A stretch of DNA of 64,000 bases from Cryptomeria japonica (lineage: Eukaryota; Streptophyta; Pinopsida; Cupressales; Cupressaceae): the NCBI RefSeq assembly GCF_030272615.1, contig NC_081413.1, positions 162,624,849-162,688,848 of the forward strand, in the 5' to 3' direction. Under the pieces are notes generated by a model. That model made no database searches and was not told the DNA's origin. It worked only from the letters and a program-made list of their open reading frames with translations. Shown here one piece after another: positions 45,866-57,150 of this stretch. Within the stretch, counting starts at the first letter, position 1, and each line of letters opens with the position of its first letter. Both the position numbers and the translations under genes were made by a program.

Positions 45866-47530
45866 TGTGTGGGGGAAAAAGTGACACTAAGAAAACATGC
45901 CCTAATCTCACTTTCAATCACACACTTGTGGAATACGAAAGAGCCTAGAGGTATCACACAATTGGCTACTTCTTTTTGTGGAAGAGAGAGCCACGGGCTA
46001 CCTATTAGGATTTATATTCCTTTGTTGCAAATGATAGATAAAATGATGCAAGTTCAACTATTAACCCTAAAGTGTAAGTATGAACTAGTAACAAGATTGC
46101 AAGATTGAGATTAAATGATGAAAAGCTGTAAACACAAGGATAAAAGGAGAATGCAGATGTGTACTTGGGGTTAAAATCTGAGTGGAAATGTTCGAGACAG
46201 GGGCGTGGGCGCCACTGTCCTGATTCTGCACCTGAAACTGCTATTTTGCAACCTGAAAAGCTGTCAGAAAAATGCTGAAACTTGCTGTCTAACAGAAGGA
46301 CCAGGGTGCACAGCGCCCCTGTCCTAGGGACCACGGTGCCCAGTGCCCCTGTCCTAGCAGGACAAGGGTGCCCCACCCCCCTATCCTGGTCTTTTTCTCT
46401 AAAATTTGGTGTGAATTTTAGTCTCTGTCTACTTCTGTCGGATCTGCAACTTGCGGCGTCGTCTGAATCCCAAAACCTGCACTTGTATCTGCAAAAGGTA
46501 TGGTGGGCGGCTATATAGGGTTTTGCCTTATTCAAACCCCCACTTTGGTGATTTCCACCTCCACGAATAGCCAAGTTGTATTGTAAAAGTAATGTGTGTG
46601 CAGACCTTGTGTGTGTGCAAGATCCTAAAATGCAAGTAAGCAAACCAGAGCAACCTAGAAAGTAAACCCTAATTGCTTGTACATGATAATGTAAGTGCTC
46701 CAAATCAAGATGCAAAGTGATCTAAAGCATGAATACAAATGATATGATGAAGCTTATGCAAAGACATGAAAACAACATGAAATCATACCCAACCCCAAGG
46801 GAGGGGTACAAGCCAATCTTCAGTCGGTGATCCCTTATTATTCTTCAATGCCTTCGAAGCCCTAAATGGATGAATGAAATTGATAGATTCTTGACGAATG
46901 GAAGTTGAATGTTGTTGAAGTCTTCAAAGATCTGCTCTTTCGCTACATAGAAGGTCCTTGAAACCAAAATTCTAGATCCTTTCAAATGAAGAAAGAGAGC
47001 TCTTATATATGAAACTCTAGGTCTTAATTTCAACTTTTGGCCGACCTAGAGATTGAATCTCCCGCCAATTTCTTGGGGTTAAGCTTTATTTTATGATTGG
47101 ATCGTGCTCCTAAAATTTTGGGAAAAATGTCCGGGACCGTGTGCATGCTAGGTGCCATGGTCTTGACAACTTTTCACCAAATTTTCAGGGCCGTCAGATA
47201 TGATGATTTTAGAGCGAATCCCAAAGTTACAGCTGATTTCGAGATGTTTTGACCCCTGAAATCAAGCCCCCAAGTTCAAAATAGGACCTAATTAGGGTTT
47301 TTGATTAAATGATGTATTGGAGGAATAAAATGAAAGGGGCACACTTTAATGAAAGAAGCCCAACTTTATGATATGGGAGATGATAAAATAGAACCCTAGA
47401 CCTAATTAATTTAATTAATTAAGTGCTAAAGGGAAAATGCAATGCAAAATGCAAAATGCACCAAGGCGGGTGCTAAACTAGGTGTGAAATTGTACCACCC
47501 TAGCAAGTGTGTACAATTTACGATGCTACA
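45866..47530 (-). repeat. Element H 3' LTR
   Basis: Direct copy of 52847-54510. It holds a GC-rich tandem hairpin block (46297-46393), a TATA-like CATATATAAGAG on the minus strand near 46992-47003, and long frames such as 46005-46715. Those frames are not conserved in the other LTR and are not genes. Confidence 0.92.
46297..46393. repeat. GC-rich tandem repeat in element H 3' LTR
   Basis: Three imperfect units of about 30 bp beginning GGACCAGGGTGC or GGACCACGGTGC and ending GCGCCCCTGTCCTA or similar. Each unit is partly self-complementary, so each could fold as a hairpin. The 5' LTR copy is at 53278-53374. Confidence 0.8.
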
Positions 47531-47545
47531 TTTAGCCCCCACTTT
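47531..47545 (-). promoter_or_regulatory. Element H polypurine tract
   Basis: The minus strand reads AAAGTGGGGGCTAAA directly before the 3' LTR start TGTAGC. Confidence 0.75.
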
Positions 47546-49304
47546 AGCGGTCATATGAACACTACGTGCATATGCAAGCTAAAGTATAGAAAAGTAAACA
47601 TTATTTGAAAAAGGATATATCCATAAGTCTGTCGAATGAAGCCCCCAGCGGTATCTGCAGTACACAGTTAGGAACCGCACCCTACAAAACACATGTTAGA
47701 TCATAAAATCACCTAATGCTTACTAAGGAAGGTGATGAAAATTCGAGGGTAGCTATATGCCCCCCCCTGTTTTGGCTTGCTAATTTTAGTGAGTTGAAAC
47801 AGGGTATCATGTTTACCACTTTGAATTGTTAAAGAATATTGATGACAAATGCTCACAAGAAGATTTGATAAAAAACTAATGGAGAATCATTTGGTAAGAA
47901 AGAGGACTAAATCTCAATTCCAACACAACAAAGAGTGTGAGGATTTGAGAGTTCTCTAACACAAGATGAAGGATGTAAATGGAAACAAAATGCAAAGAGA
48001 AGAAAAGAAAGGAAAAAAACATGAATACACACATTGGTGATCCATGAGAAGAATAGTGAGAGAGAAAACATGGACTTCTCGCCCCTAGATCTTGTCTAGG
48101 TGATCCATGGGAAAAAGGACATGGAAAACTAGCCCCTAGAGTCTGTCTAGGTGATCCATGTAAGGGAGGAGAGTGAGAAAGTCTAGCCTTATGCCGCTAG
48201 TTCCACTCAACCTCGTGCATGTGTGTGTAAGGGAGGTTAGAAGCACCTCATAGGAGTCTATGCCCGAGTATGATAAAACCTGTATATGTATAGTACAAAA
48301 GCGTGACATCTCGCTCTAAGAGTCTGTGCTCTGGTTCCGAGAATAATCACCTTGTATAAAAGAAAAATGGAGACATCTCGCTCTAAGAGTCTATGCTCTG
48401 GTTCTAAGAATGACCCATTGCTCAAAAAGTGTAATGTTTATGTCATAAGAAAAGTAGAACAAGGATACCTACCTTCATCACAAAAGAAGATACCCCAAAA
48501 ATTCAACAATGTCATAGATCCAAGCAAGAGAGTTTTGCACTCTTTAAGCAAGGATAAGATAGTTGAAAAGGGATATCTTGTAGTATGTGTAAAGGAGATC
48601 CTTAGAGGAGAAGAAATATTTGTACAAAAGACACCCTCTACAAATATAACATCTTCAAGAATAAGACAAAGAAGAGAATAAGAATGCAATACTTCCTTCT
48701 TTTGCGAGGTGAAAGTGATTCTTAATGAAGGATGACGCTCTTTTTAACCCGATTGGGACAGTGAATTCATTATGGATGTATTTTACCAAGTGCAAAAGAG
48801 GTTGTAGTCAAGGACTTACACCTCTTGTAAGAGAGAATCCTTGAACAAACAACAACAAATGCATACAAGGAATAACATCAAGTAATAAAGTTCACACCAT
48901 CCACGAAATAGGAAAAAGTGGATCCTTAGAAAAAAAAAAAAGGAAAGATCATTGCCTCCCAAGGATAAGGACAATGAGAAGGACTTACACAATCTTCTAG
49001 GGAGAGATTTAGACATAAGCAAAATGTACTACATACTCACATGAGTTCATGCAAGCAAGAAAAATTCTCCTCACAAGAAGTGGGTAAGGTAAGAAAGAGA
49101 ATACACATCTTCTCCCATATCTAGGAAAAGAGGATTCTAAAGAAAAGATGATCAATATTTCCACATTATTACCCCATAGGAACAAGAGATAACATAGAAA
49201 AATTAGGCTATTATGTTGCTTCAAAAATATGATTGCACTTGAAATTGTACCATCATGAATGACAATGAGCCCCCAGTAAATGAGCAACATAATAGCCATT
49301 AATG
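47546..49304 (-). other. Element H non-coding tail
   Basis: About 1.76 kb with no supportable ORF. It has short direct repeats: GTCTAGGTGATCCATG twice (near 48105 and 48147) and GACATCTCGCTCTAAGAGTC twice (48304 and 48371). Confidence 0.55.
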
Positions 49305-52300
49305 TTATTTAAAGACATGATAGATTGAATGAGGTATTTGAATATGACATGCTGAATGCTCAACTATAAGTGAGATCAAAAACATGTATAAAATGATACA
49401 AATTGAAGAAGGAAAGTTATGAGAAATCTTAGAAGAGAGATGAGTGTAATTTATTAGAGCCTTATCCCTGGAAGAAAGGACTTTATGATGAATAGGAGAT
49501 AAAGATTCATAAGTGGATTTAGAAATTTGAGGGGATTCATAAAGAGATTTTTTCATCGCCAAGATTTCCTTATGAGGGGAATGAGAGTTGATAGAAGTAG
49601 AAGATGATTTAGTTGAAGTGAGATCATCATCACTACTAAATATAGCATTCACATTGAGAGATGGTCTTTTAGATGCTTTGGTGGGCTTAGAAAGATTATA
49701 TCCAAGTCCAAATGAATATTCATGCATGTTATGTTCTAAAGGAACTTTAACTCCTTGTTCATTTGCGCCACAACCATTTCCATTATAGCCACTCTTAGCC
49801 AAAATATGAAAAACATGACCATAACGATTAGCCATTTCAGAAAGAAAAGGTGGTTTTTCATAAGACAAAGAATCAAATTCTTCAGAATTAGAGGTGTGAG
49901 GAGAAGAAGTTTGAGAAGCAGCCACAAAATTATTGCTCATAGGTTCAGGTAAGACTGATTGATCTCTAGTTTCTTCCTTCTTTTTAACTTTAAGCTCTCT
50001 AGGAGGAACCCTATACTCACCTACAAAGGTGGGATTAAAATCAAGAGATCCCCAATCGTCTTCTGTGAGAACCTTCTCAGGATCAAAAGCCTTTTCATGT
50101 GTAGATTCAAGTTGAGAAGAGTCTTCGTCAGGAACTTCAGACTCATCCAAAGAATTTTGATTATCAGAGGGTGATGATTCATCCATAGGTATCTTGTTTA
50201 ACGAGTCATCACTAGAAGAGGAAGGCTTAGAAGAACTCCCTTTGGAAGTAGATGTTTGCAAACAAGCTTGAAAATTAGTATCACCTATCAAGGTATATGT
50301 CTTATTATTATAAATAAATTTAACTTGTCTATGCAATGTAGAGGGGACAGCTTGCATACTGTGAATCCAAGGTCTCCCTAATAACAAGTTGTATGTTAGA
50401 TTTCCCGACATAACATGGATAGGAGTAGGCAAAGTAATAGGTCCCACTGTGATGGGTAAGGTGATAATACCTAATGAAGACTTAGCCACATTATCAAAGC
50501 CTCGAATGGGATGAGAGTCAGGCTCAATAAGGGATGTATCCACATTCATCTTATGCAATAGATTAATGCTACACACATTAAGGCCAGAACCATTATCTAC
50601 CAGTGTTCGTCTTATAGCAGTGTCATTTATGATAACCACAATCATCAAGGGATCATATTGATGTTGAATTTCACTAGTAGGCAACTCATCTTGAGTAAAC
50701 ACAATTTGAGCTTTAGGATTCATCACAGAGTTAACCAAAGACACTATATTACTAGATGTATTAGGTGGAGGAACATTCAAATCTTTCAAGGCATCTTGTA
50801 ACATTCCATGATGAGTGGAAGAAGTTTGGATCAAATCCCAAAGGGATATCTTAGCAGGGGTAGCTTTAAGTTGTTCTATGAGATCATATTCCTTACCAAG
50901 AACTTGTGAAATACATGGAGCTTGCAGAAGAATAGGTTGGGAAGGAGGAAGTGAAGTTGGGATAACTGGAGGAGGATTAGGTTGCCTATTGTTTCTTGTG
51001 TTATAGGTATGAGCAACCACATTATAACTCTCTCTAGTCAGTTGCTTAGCATACTCATAAGAGCTCTTAGTAGAATAACCTCCTTGCACAGTAATAATAG
51101 GTTTCTTAGGAGTGAAAAAAGAATCATTAGCATAACCACCTTGAACCACTAAGATAGGCTTATTTAAAGGTTGAGAATTTTGAGAAGGACAAGCACCTTG
51201 GATAGTGAAGAGAGGTTTGTAAGGTGTTTCATTCACACGTATCAAATTGATTGAGGATGGTTTAGAGGAATGAACAAAAGTGTTGGAAGAATTGTTGATA
51301 GTCTTCTCTTGCACTAAAATCTCATCACGGATTAAATCAATTTTAGAAGAGAGACAAGGGGTAGGCAATGATGTTCCAGTAGGAGGAGTAATACTAGGAA
51401 AGGTCATATCATCCTCTATCATCAAAGGATCTACATGGGGAATAAACTCTCTAGGAGAAGAATCAACATTACTCTCTAAAGTCTCACTTTTGAGAGGGAG
51501 ATCTTCGAAAGAGATGTTAACCATCTTTCCTTGAACTAGGGTTTTCCTACAAGTAGATCCAAGTTGAGGAGAGGGAGAATAATTGAGATTCAATGAAGGT
51601 GAGAAACTATCAAGGGAGTTTTCAATCTTGATTTCATCCCCTTTGGCTGGGGTTCTCTCATGGGGTAGAGAATAATCTACACCTTCTTCTAATGGTTCAT
51701 CCCATATAGTGAATTTGTTGAAGGGAATGTTCGAAGTATTGTCAATTTCGGGAGAGGAGATAACATTGTTTATTAATCCCTCATCCTTAGGAGGGAGAGC
51801 ATCAATAGATGTGTTAAACTCATCCTCTTTCCTCAAAATATGTTCAATATGATCTTTAGGGGAGAGGGAATTAAGGAAATTGCTTATTATTTCATCTTCT
51901 TTCTCTAAGGGATGCTTATGGGTAAGATAAACTTTAGGAGAAGGGTAAGCATTTATCATTAATTCATCATCTCTAGTGGGAATTTTGTTGGAAAAGGAAA
52001 TGCCATCACTAGGAAATGTAGGGATAATGTCATCTTCTTGCACAAAAGGATCCTCATGAAGGGAGTATTTTTTAGGAGGAACATGAACATATTTCTCCAA
52101 AGATTCATGCTTAGGAAGGAGATCTTTGAAAGAAGTGTTCATAACCTCTTGTTGCACTAACATGCCCCCATTGGAAGGACCAACTTTAGGAGAAAATAAG
52201 TCAATGTCCATCAATACCTTTTCACTTAGAGAAGCATCATGTAGGGAAGGTGAAGTAACATTAAGAAAGGTGTTTATGATATCATTCTCTTCCTCTAGGA

Positions 52301-52511
52301 TAGCTGAATAGGAAGGGCACATTTTAGGAGAATTGTCAAGATCACTCTTAAAGTCTTCATCCTTAGAGCATGGGAGAGTCTCAAAGGGATTGATAGCAAC
52401 TCTTTTAGGCACTAAAATTTTGTTATAGATGGGTGGAGGTTCTTTAGAAGAAGGAAAAATTGAAACAAGGGAAGCTAACCCATTATCACATCTATGAAAT
52501 GAATGCATCAT
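49305..52511 (-). CDS. Element H ORF: retropepsin and G-patch protein, 1,068 codons, intact
   Basis: One uninterrupted frame from MMHSFHRCDNG. Residues 1-560 are Ser/Pro/Asp/Glu-rich with an internal duplication (about 118-168 and 325-373). From about 620 there is a retropepsin-like domain: RTLVDNGSGLNVCS with catalytic Asp near residue 639 (50595-50597), then YNLLLGRPWIHSMQAVPSTL. A G-patch-like segment lies near 900-940 (SGYNGNGCGANEQGVKVPLE then FGLGYNL). No canonical gag core, zinc knuckle, RT or integrase is seen. The start is the first Met pair, 315 bp from the primer site. In the families these domains process polyproteins and bind nucleic acid; joint function here is inferred. Confidence 0.85.
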   Translation of the reverse strand: MMHSFHRCDNGLASLVSIFPSSKEPPPIYNKILVPKRVAINPFETLPCSKDEDFKSDLDNSPKMCPSYSAILEEENDIINTFLNVTSPSLHDASLSEKVLMDIDLFSPKVGPSNGGMLVQQEVMNTSFKDLLPKHESLEKYVHVPPKKYSLHEDPFVQEDDIIPTFPSDGISFSNKIPTRDDELMINAYPSPKVYLTHKHPLEKEDEIISNFLNSLSPKDHIEHILRKEDEFNTSIDALPPKDEGLINNVISSPEIDNTSNIPFNKFTIWDEPLEEGVDYSLPHERTPAKGDEIKIENSLDSFSPSLNLNYSPSPQLGSTCRKTLVQGKMVNISFEDLPLKSETLESNVDSSPREFIPHVDPLMIEDDMTFPSITPPTGTSLPTPCLSSKIDLIRDEILVQEKTINNSSNTFVHSSKPSSINLIRVNETPYKPLFTIQGACPSQNSQPLNKPILVVQGGYANDSFFTPKKPIITVQGGYSTKSSYEYAKQLTRESYNVVAHTYNTRNNRQPNPPPVIPTSLPPSQPILLQAPCISQVLGKEYDLIEQLKATPAKISLWDLIQTSSTHHGMLQDALKDLNVPPPNTSSNIVSLVNSVMNPKAQIVFTQDELPTSEIQHQYDPLMIVVIINDTAIRRTLVDNGSGLNVCSINLLHKMNVDTSLIEPDSHPIRGFDNVAKSSLGIITLPITVGPITLPTPIHVMSGNLTYNLLLGRPWIHSMQAVPSTLHRQVKFIYNNKTYTLIGDTNFQACLQTSTSKGSSSKPSSSSDDSLNKIPMDESSPSDNQNSLDESEVPDEDSSQLESTHEKAFDPEKVLTEDDWGSLDFNPTFVGEYRVPPRELKVKKKEETRDQSVLPEPMSNNFVAASQTSSPHTSNSEEFDSLSYEKPPFLSEMANRYGHVFHILAKSGYNGNGCGANEQGVKVPLEHNMHEYSFGLGYNLSKPTKASKRPSLNVNAIFSSDDDLTSTKSSSTSINSHSPHKEILAMKKSLYESPQISKSTYESLSPIHHKVLSSRDKALINYTHLSSKISHNFPSSICIILYMFLISLIVEHSACHIQIPHSIYHVFK

Positions 52512-52825
52512 GACAACAATTTTCCTCTTTCAAATGATAACACATGAAAAATAGAAGGAAATGTTCAATGCAAGCACTTAGAATGTAGATTAGAAAATGA
52601 AATTTATGATTCAAATGAGTTCCTAAATCAGATTTGAAATTATTGATCCCAATTAAGCTATCCACAAGTTCAACTTTGAATTGAAAAATTAGGGTTTTAG
52701 CAAAAATTTCCTCTAAATTTTTTTGAATCTTGAAAGAAATTAAAACTTGTAAATACAAATTTGAATTTGAAATAGCATAAACACTCAAATTTGAAAACAT
52801 AAATCAGAATTAGAGAAGATTGGAA
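52512..52825 (-). other. Element H 5' leader
   Basis: About 315 bp between primer site and ORF start, AT-rich, no ORF of note. Confidence 0.5.
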
Positions 52826-52843
52826 TTCACGTCGGGTTCACCA
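52826..52843 (-). promoter_or_regulatory. Element H primer binding site
   Basis: The minus strand reads TGGTGAACCCGACGTGAA, three bases from the 5' LTR. The leading TGG fits a tRNA CCA end. It differs from the initiator-tRNA-Met site used by the other elements here. I cannot assign the tRNA from memory. Confidence 0.7.
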
Positions 52844-52846
52844 AAA

Positions 52847-54510
52847 TGTGTGGGGGAAAAAGTGACACTAAGCAAACATGCCCTAATCTCACTTTCAATC
52901 ACACACTTGTGGAATATGAAAGAGCCTAGAGGTATCAAACAATTGGCTACTTCTTTTTGTGAAAGAGAGAGCCACGGGCTACCTATTAGGATTTCTATTC
53001 CTTTGTTGCAAATGATAGATAAAATGATGCAAGTTCAACTATTAACCCTAAAGTGTAAGTATGAACTAGTAACAAGATTGCAAGATTGAGATTAAATGAT
53101 GAAAAAATGTAAACACAAGGATAAAAGGAGAATACAGATGTGTACCTGGGGTTAAAATCTAAGTGGAAATGTTCAGGATGGGGGCGCGGGTGCCACTGTC
53201 CTGATTCTGCACCTGAAACTGCTATTTTGCAACCTGAAAAGCTGTCAGAAAAATGCTGAAACTTGTTGTCTAACAGAAGGACCAGGGCGCCTAGCGCCCC
53301 TGTCCTAGGGACCAGGGTGCCCAGTGCCCCTGTCCTGGCAGGACCAGGGCACCCCACGCCCCTATCCTAGTCTTTTGCTCTGAAATTTGGTGTGAAGTTC
53401 AGTCTCTGTCTGCTTCCATCGGATCTGCAACTTGCGGCGTCGTCTGAATCCCGAAACCTGCACTTGTATCTGAAAAGGTATGGTGGGCGGCTATATAGGG
53501 TTTTGCCTTAGTCAAACCCCCGCTTTGGTGATTTCCACCTCCATGAATAGCCAAGTTGTATTGTAAAAGTAATGTGTGTGCAGACCTTATGTGTGTGCAA
53601 GATCCTAAAATGTAAGTAAGCAAACTAGAGCAACCTAGAAAGTAAACCCTAATTGCTTGTACATGATAATGTAAGTGCTCCAAATCAAGATGCAAAGTGA
53701 TCTAAAGCATGAATACAAATGATATGATGAAGCTTATGCAAAGACATGAAAACAACATGAAATCATACCCAACCCCAAGGGAGGGGTACAAGCCAATCTT
53801 CAGTCAGTGATCCCTTATTATTCTTCAATGCCTTCGAAGCCCTAAATGGATGAATGAAATTGATAGATGCTTGACGGATGGAAGTTGAATGTTGTTGAAG
53901 TCTTCAAAGATCTGCTCTTTCGCTGCATAGAAGGTCCTTGAAACCAAAATTCTGGATCCTTTCAAATGAAGAAAGAGAACTCTTATATATGAAACCCTAG
54001 GTCTTAATTTCAACTTTTGGCTGACCTAGAGATTGAATCTCCCGCCAATTTCTTGGGGTTAAGCTTTATTTTATGATTGGATTGTGCTCCTAAAATTTCG
54101 GGAAAAATGTCTGGGACCGTGTGCACGCCGGGCGCCATGGTCCTGACAACTTTTCACCAAATTTTTAGGGCCGTCAGATATGATGATTTTAGAGCGAATC
54201 CCGAAGTTACAGCTGATTTCGAGATGTTTTGATCCCCGAAATCAAGCCCCCAAGTTCAAAATAGGACCTAATTAGGGTTTTTGATTAAATGATGTATTGG
54301 AGGAATAAAATGAAAGGGGCACACTTTAATGAAAGGAGCCCAACTTTATGATATGGGAGATGATAAAATAGAACCCTAGACCTAATTAATTTAATTAATT
54401 AAGTGCTAAAGGGAAAATGAAATGCAAAATGCAAAATGCGCCAAGGTGGGTGCTAAACTAGGTGTGAAATTGTACCACCCTAGCAAGTGCGTACAATTTA
54501 CGACGCTACA
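52847..54510 (-). repeat. Element H 5' LTR
   Basis: 1,664 bp, followed on the right by TAAAG (54511-54515). The tandem GC-rich hairpin block is at 53278-53374. By eye it differs from the 3' LTR by a few percent, mostly transitions. Confidence 0.92.
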
Positions 54511-55680
54511 TAAAGATAAGTTCTACTCAGGATGTGAGAGATCTTCCTAAGTTGATGAAACCTACTAACATTGTGTGCAAGGAAGGTCTATTAGGGAAAC
54601 AAACCCGAGTTAATTTCAAGTGTAATAAGCATAGTTCAAGTAGATTATTGGATCTTGTGCATACTGATTTATGTGGTCCTTCTAGAGTTAGGAGTTTGTA
54701 GGGAGATAGGTATTTCATGTTGTTGATTAATGATTATTCTAGGATGATGTGGGTTACTTTCTTGAGGGAGAAGTCTAAAGCTCTAGATAAATTCAAGATT
54801 TTCAAAGCTATGGTTGAGATAGAAACAAGTTTGAAGTTGAAGTGCTCGAGATTTGTTAGAGGTGGTGAATTCACTTTTGGTGAGTTTAATGCATTTTGTG
54901 AAGAGCATGGGGTTAAGAGATAGTTGTTTTCTCCTAAAACTCCTTAGTAGAATGGATTTGTGGAGAGGAAGAACAAAACCATTCAAGAAGATTATAAAAC
55001 CATGATGTTGGAGGTAAATGTTTCGTGTGTCTACTGGAGAGAAGTTGTGAGTACTTTTGTTTACACTCTTAACTAGGTGCATATCAGAGGTAATATCGGT
55101 AAGACTCCTTATGAACTATGGTTTGGTCATGCTCCTACTATTAAATATTTTAGAATTTTTGGAAGTAAATGTTATATCAAGAGGGATAAAGATTTAGGGA
55201 ATTTTGATGCTAGATGTGATGAAGGAATATTTCTTGATTATTCTACCAAAAGAAAAGCCTACTGGTGCTATAATAAGAGATTGAGAAAGATAGTTGAGAG
55301 TACAAATGTTAGGGTTGATGAAAGAAATGAGAGATAATTCAAATCTTGCAGATATGACTTAGATGATCAGAATGACAACTTGGATAAAGGGAAGCAAGTT
55401 CAAACTCATAACCATGTAATAAATTGTTTTGGAAGAAGGAACAAGTGCAGTTGTTGAAGAAAAGACTCAAGAAGCTGAAGTTCAATAAAATCCTAAAACT
55501 CCCAAGTATGTAAGGTTGAATCATTATGAAAATCAGATCATAGGAGAAAGAAATAAAGGTTTTCAAACAAGAAGAAGAATTGTTGAAGATAAAGTTGTAT
55601 TGTTTGATTTCAAATATTGAACCTAAGGATGTGAATGAAGCATGTGTAGATGAACATTGGGTAAAAGAAATGGAAGAATA
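54511..55680 (+). pseudogene. Copia-2 integrase (resumes after element H)
   Basis: Shows LLDLVHTDLCGPSRV, FMLLINDYSRMMWVTFL, a NGFVERKNKTI block and KTPYELWFGHAPTIKYFRIF, the normal copia integrase landmarks. TAG codons at 54699-54701, 54921-54923, 54945-54947 and 54948-54950 fall exactly where the family has Gln; no other stop type occurs between them. The first Asp of the conserved DDYSR is Asn. From 55340 to 55680 the integrase-RT linker is full of stops. Confidence 0.88.
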
Positions 55681-56500
55681 ATTGAATCAGATTGAAAATA
55701 GTAATACATGGATTCTTGTTCCCCGACCCAAGGATAAAAAAGTAATTGGAACTAAATGGGTCTACCAAAATAAGTTGAATGAGAAAGGTGAAGTTGTTAG
55801 AAATAAAGCAAGACTTGTTTGCAAAAGATATTCACAGATGGAAGGAATTTATTTTGAAGACTTTTCCTCCTACAGCAAGGATTGAAGCTGTAAGATTGTT
55901 TCTTGCTTATGTTGTTTACAAGAATTTCAAATTCTATCTAATGGATGTCAAGTCAACATTCCTAAATGGTGAATTGGAAGAGGAGGTGTACATTGAGCAA
56001 CCCGATGGATTTCAGTTATTTGATCAAGTTGATATGGTTTTCTAGTTGAATAAATCATTGTATGGATTGAAGCAAGCCTCAAGAGCATGGCATGCTAGAT
56101 TAGATAAGTATTTGTTGAATCTAGGATTCAATAAAGAATCTATTGATAGTAATATGTGCTTTGAGATTGATGATGTTAACATTCTGATTGTTAAAGTTTT
56201 TGTTGATGATACTATTTTTAGTGGAAATGAGAGCCTATGTTAAAAAAAAATTGATGAGATGCAAAATGAATTTGAAATGTCTATGATTGGAGAGATGAAG
56301 TTTTTTTGGGGTCTGCAAATCACTCAGTTAGAAAAAGGAATCTTTATATCTCAGTCCAAGTATGTAAAAGAGTTATTGAAGAAGTTGGTTTGGAAGATAC
56401 AAGGCTAGTTGGAACTCCTATGGTAACTAGATGTAATTTGACTAAGGATGATGATTCCCCTAAAGAAAATTAGACCAGATACAAATATCAGATTGGTGGA
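55681..56500 (+). pseudogene. Copia-2 reverse transcriptase (broken)
   Basis: Begins NQIENSNTWILVPRPKDKKV and IGTKWVYQNKLNEKGEV. After a frame change it continues through MDVKSTFLNGELEEEVYIEQ and LYGLKQASRAWHARLDKYLL to the catalytic FVDD box (56199-56210). FVDD is a Phe variant of the usual YVDD. Further frameshifts near 55850 and 56240-56400 and several stops disable it. Confidence 0.88.
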
Positions 56501-57150
56501 TTGCTTTATTTTACTCAAACTAGACCTGATATCATGAATGTCATTTGTCTTGTTTCCATATTTCAAGCCAATACTAAGGAACCTCATGTTGTAGTTGTTA
56601 AAAGAATTTTTAGATATTTGAAAGGAACAATTGATTTTGGTCTATCGTATCCTAAAGATGATGAATTTACTTTAAGTTCTTTTACTGATGTTGATTGGGC
56701 AGGAGATGTTCATGATTGAAAGAGTACTATTGGTGGTGAATTTTTCTTGGGAAAAAGTTTGATTTCCTGTTTGAGCAACAATCAGAACTCTATTTCTCTA
56801 TCTATTGCAGAGGCATAGTATATTGTTGCTGCTAACTATTGCACTCAGGTGATATGGATGAAACAAATGTTGAAAGATATTAGAGTTGTGTATGATGAGC
56901 CTACTGCTATCTATTTTGATAATTAAAGTGCAATTAGCATTTCTAAGAATCCAATGTTGCATTCAAAGACTAAACATGTATCCATCAAGTTTCATTTTTT
57001 GAGAGAGAAGGTTAATGAGAATGAAGTCGGATTGCAGTATGTGTCTACAAGGGAATAGATTGCAAACATCTTCACGAATCCTTTTCTTAAGGATACTTTT
57101 GAGTATCTTAGAGGGAAGTTAGGGGTGATTTCCCCTCCTAATCAAAACTA
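56501..57150 (+). pseudogene. Copia-2 RNase H (broken)
   Basis: LLYFTQTRPDIMNVICLVS leads to FTDVDWAGDVHD, a TGA in the place of a conserved Arg (CGA to TGA), KSTIGGEFFLG, SIAEA followed by TAG, and near the end IANIFTNPFLKDTFEYLR. These are standard copia RNase H landmarks. The product ends PPNQN before a TAA at about 57150. Confidence 0.86.

Larger units (their letters stand above)
45866..54510 (-). mobile_element. Element H: pol-less LTR retrotransposon with an intact PR/G-patch ORF
   Basis: 8,645 bp, perfect duplication TAAAG (45861-45865, 54511-54515), LTRs of 1,665 and 1,664 bp. In element orientation it starts TGTAGC and ends CCCCCACACA. The interior has a primer site, one 1,068-codon ORF and a 1.7-kb non-coding tail with the polypurine tract. 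There is no RT, RNase H or integrase, so it is non-autonomous. The protease motif points to a gypsy-related parent. Confidence 0.92.

Noticed and set aside
46005-46715. 236-codon minus-strand frame in the element H LTR
   Set aside because: The equivalent frame in the other LTR is broken (52995-53695) and the sequence is GC-rich LTR repeat, so it is not a gene.
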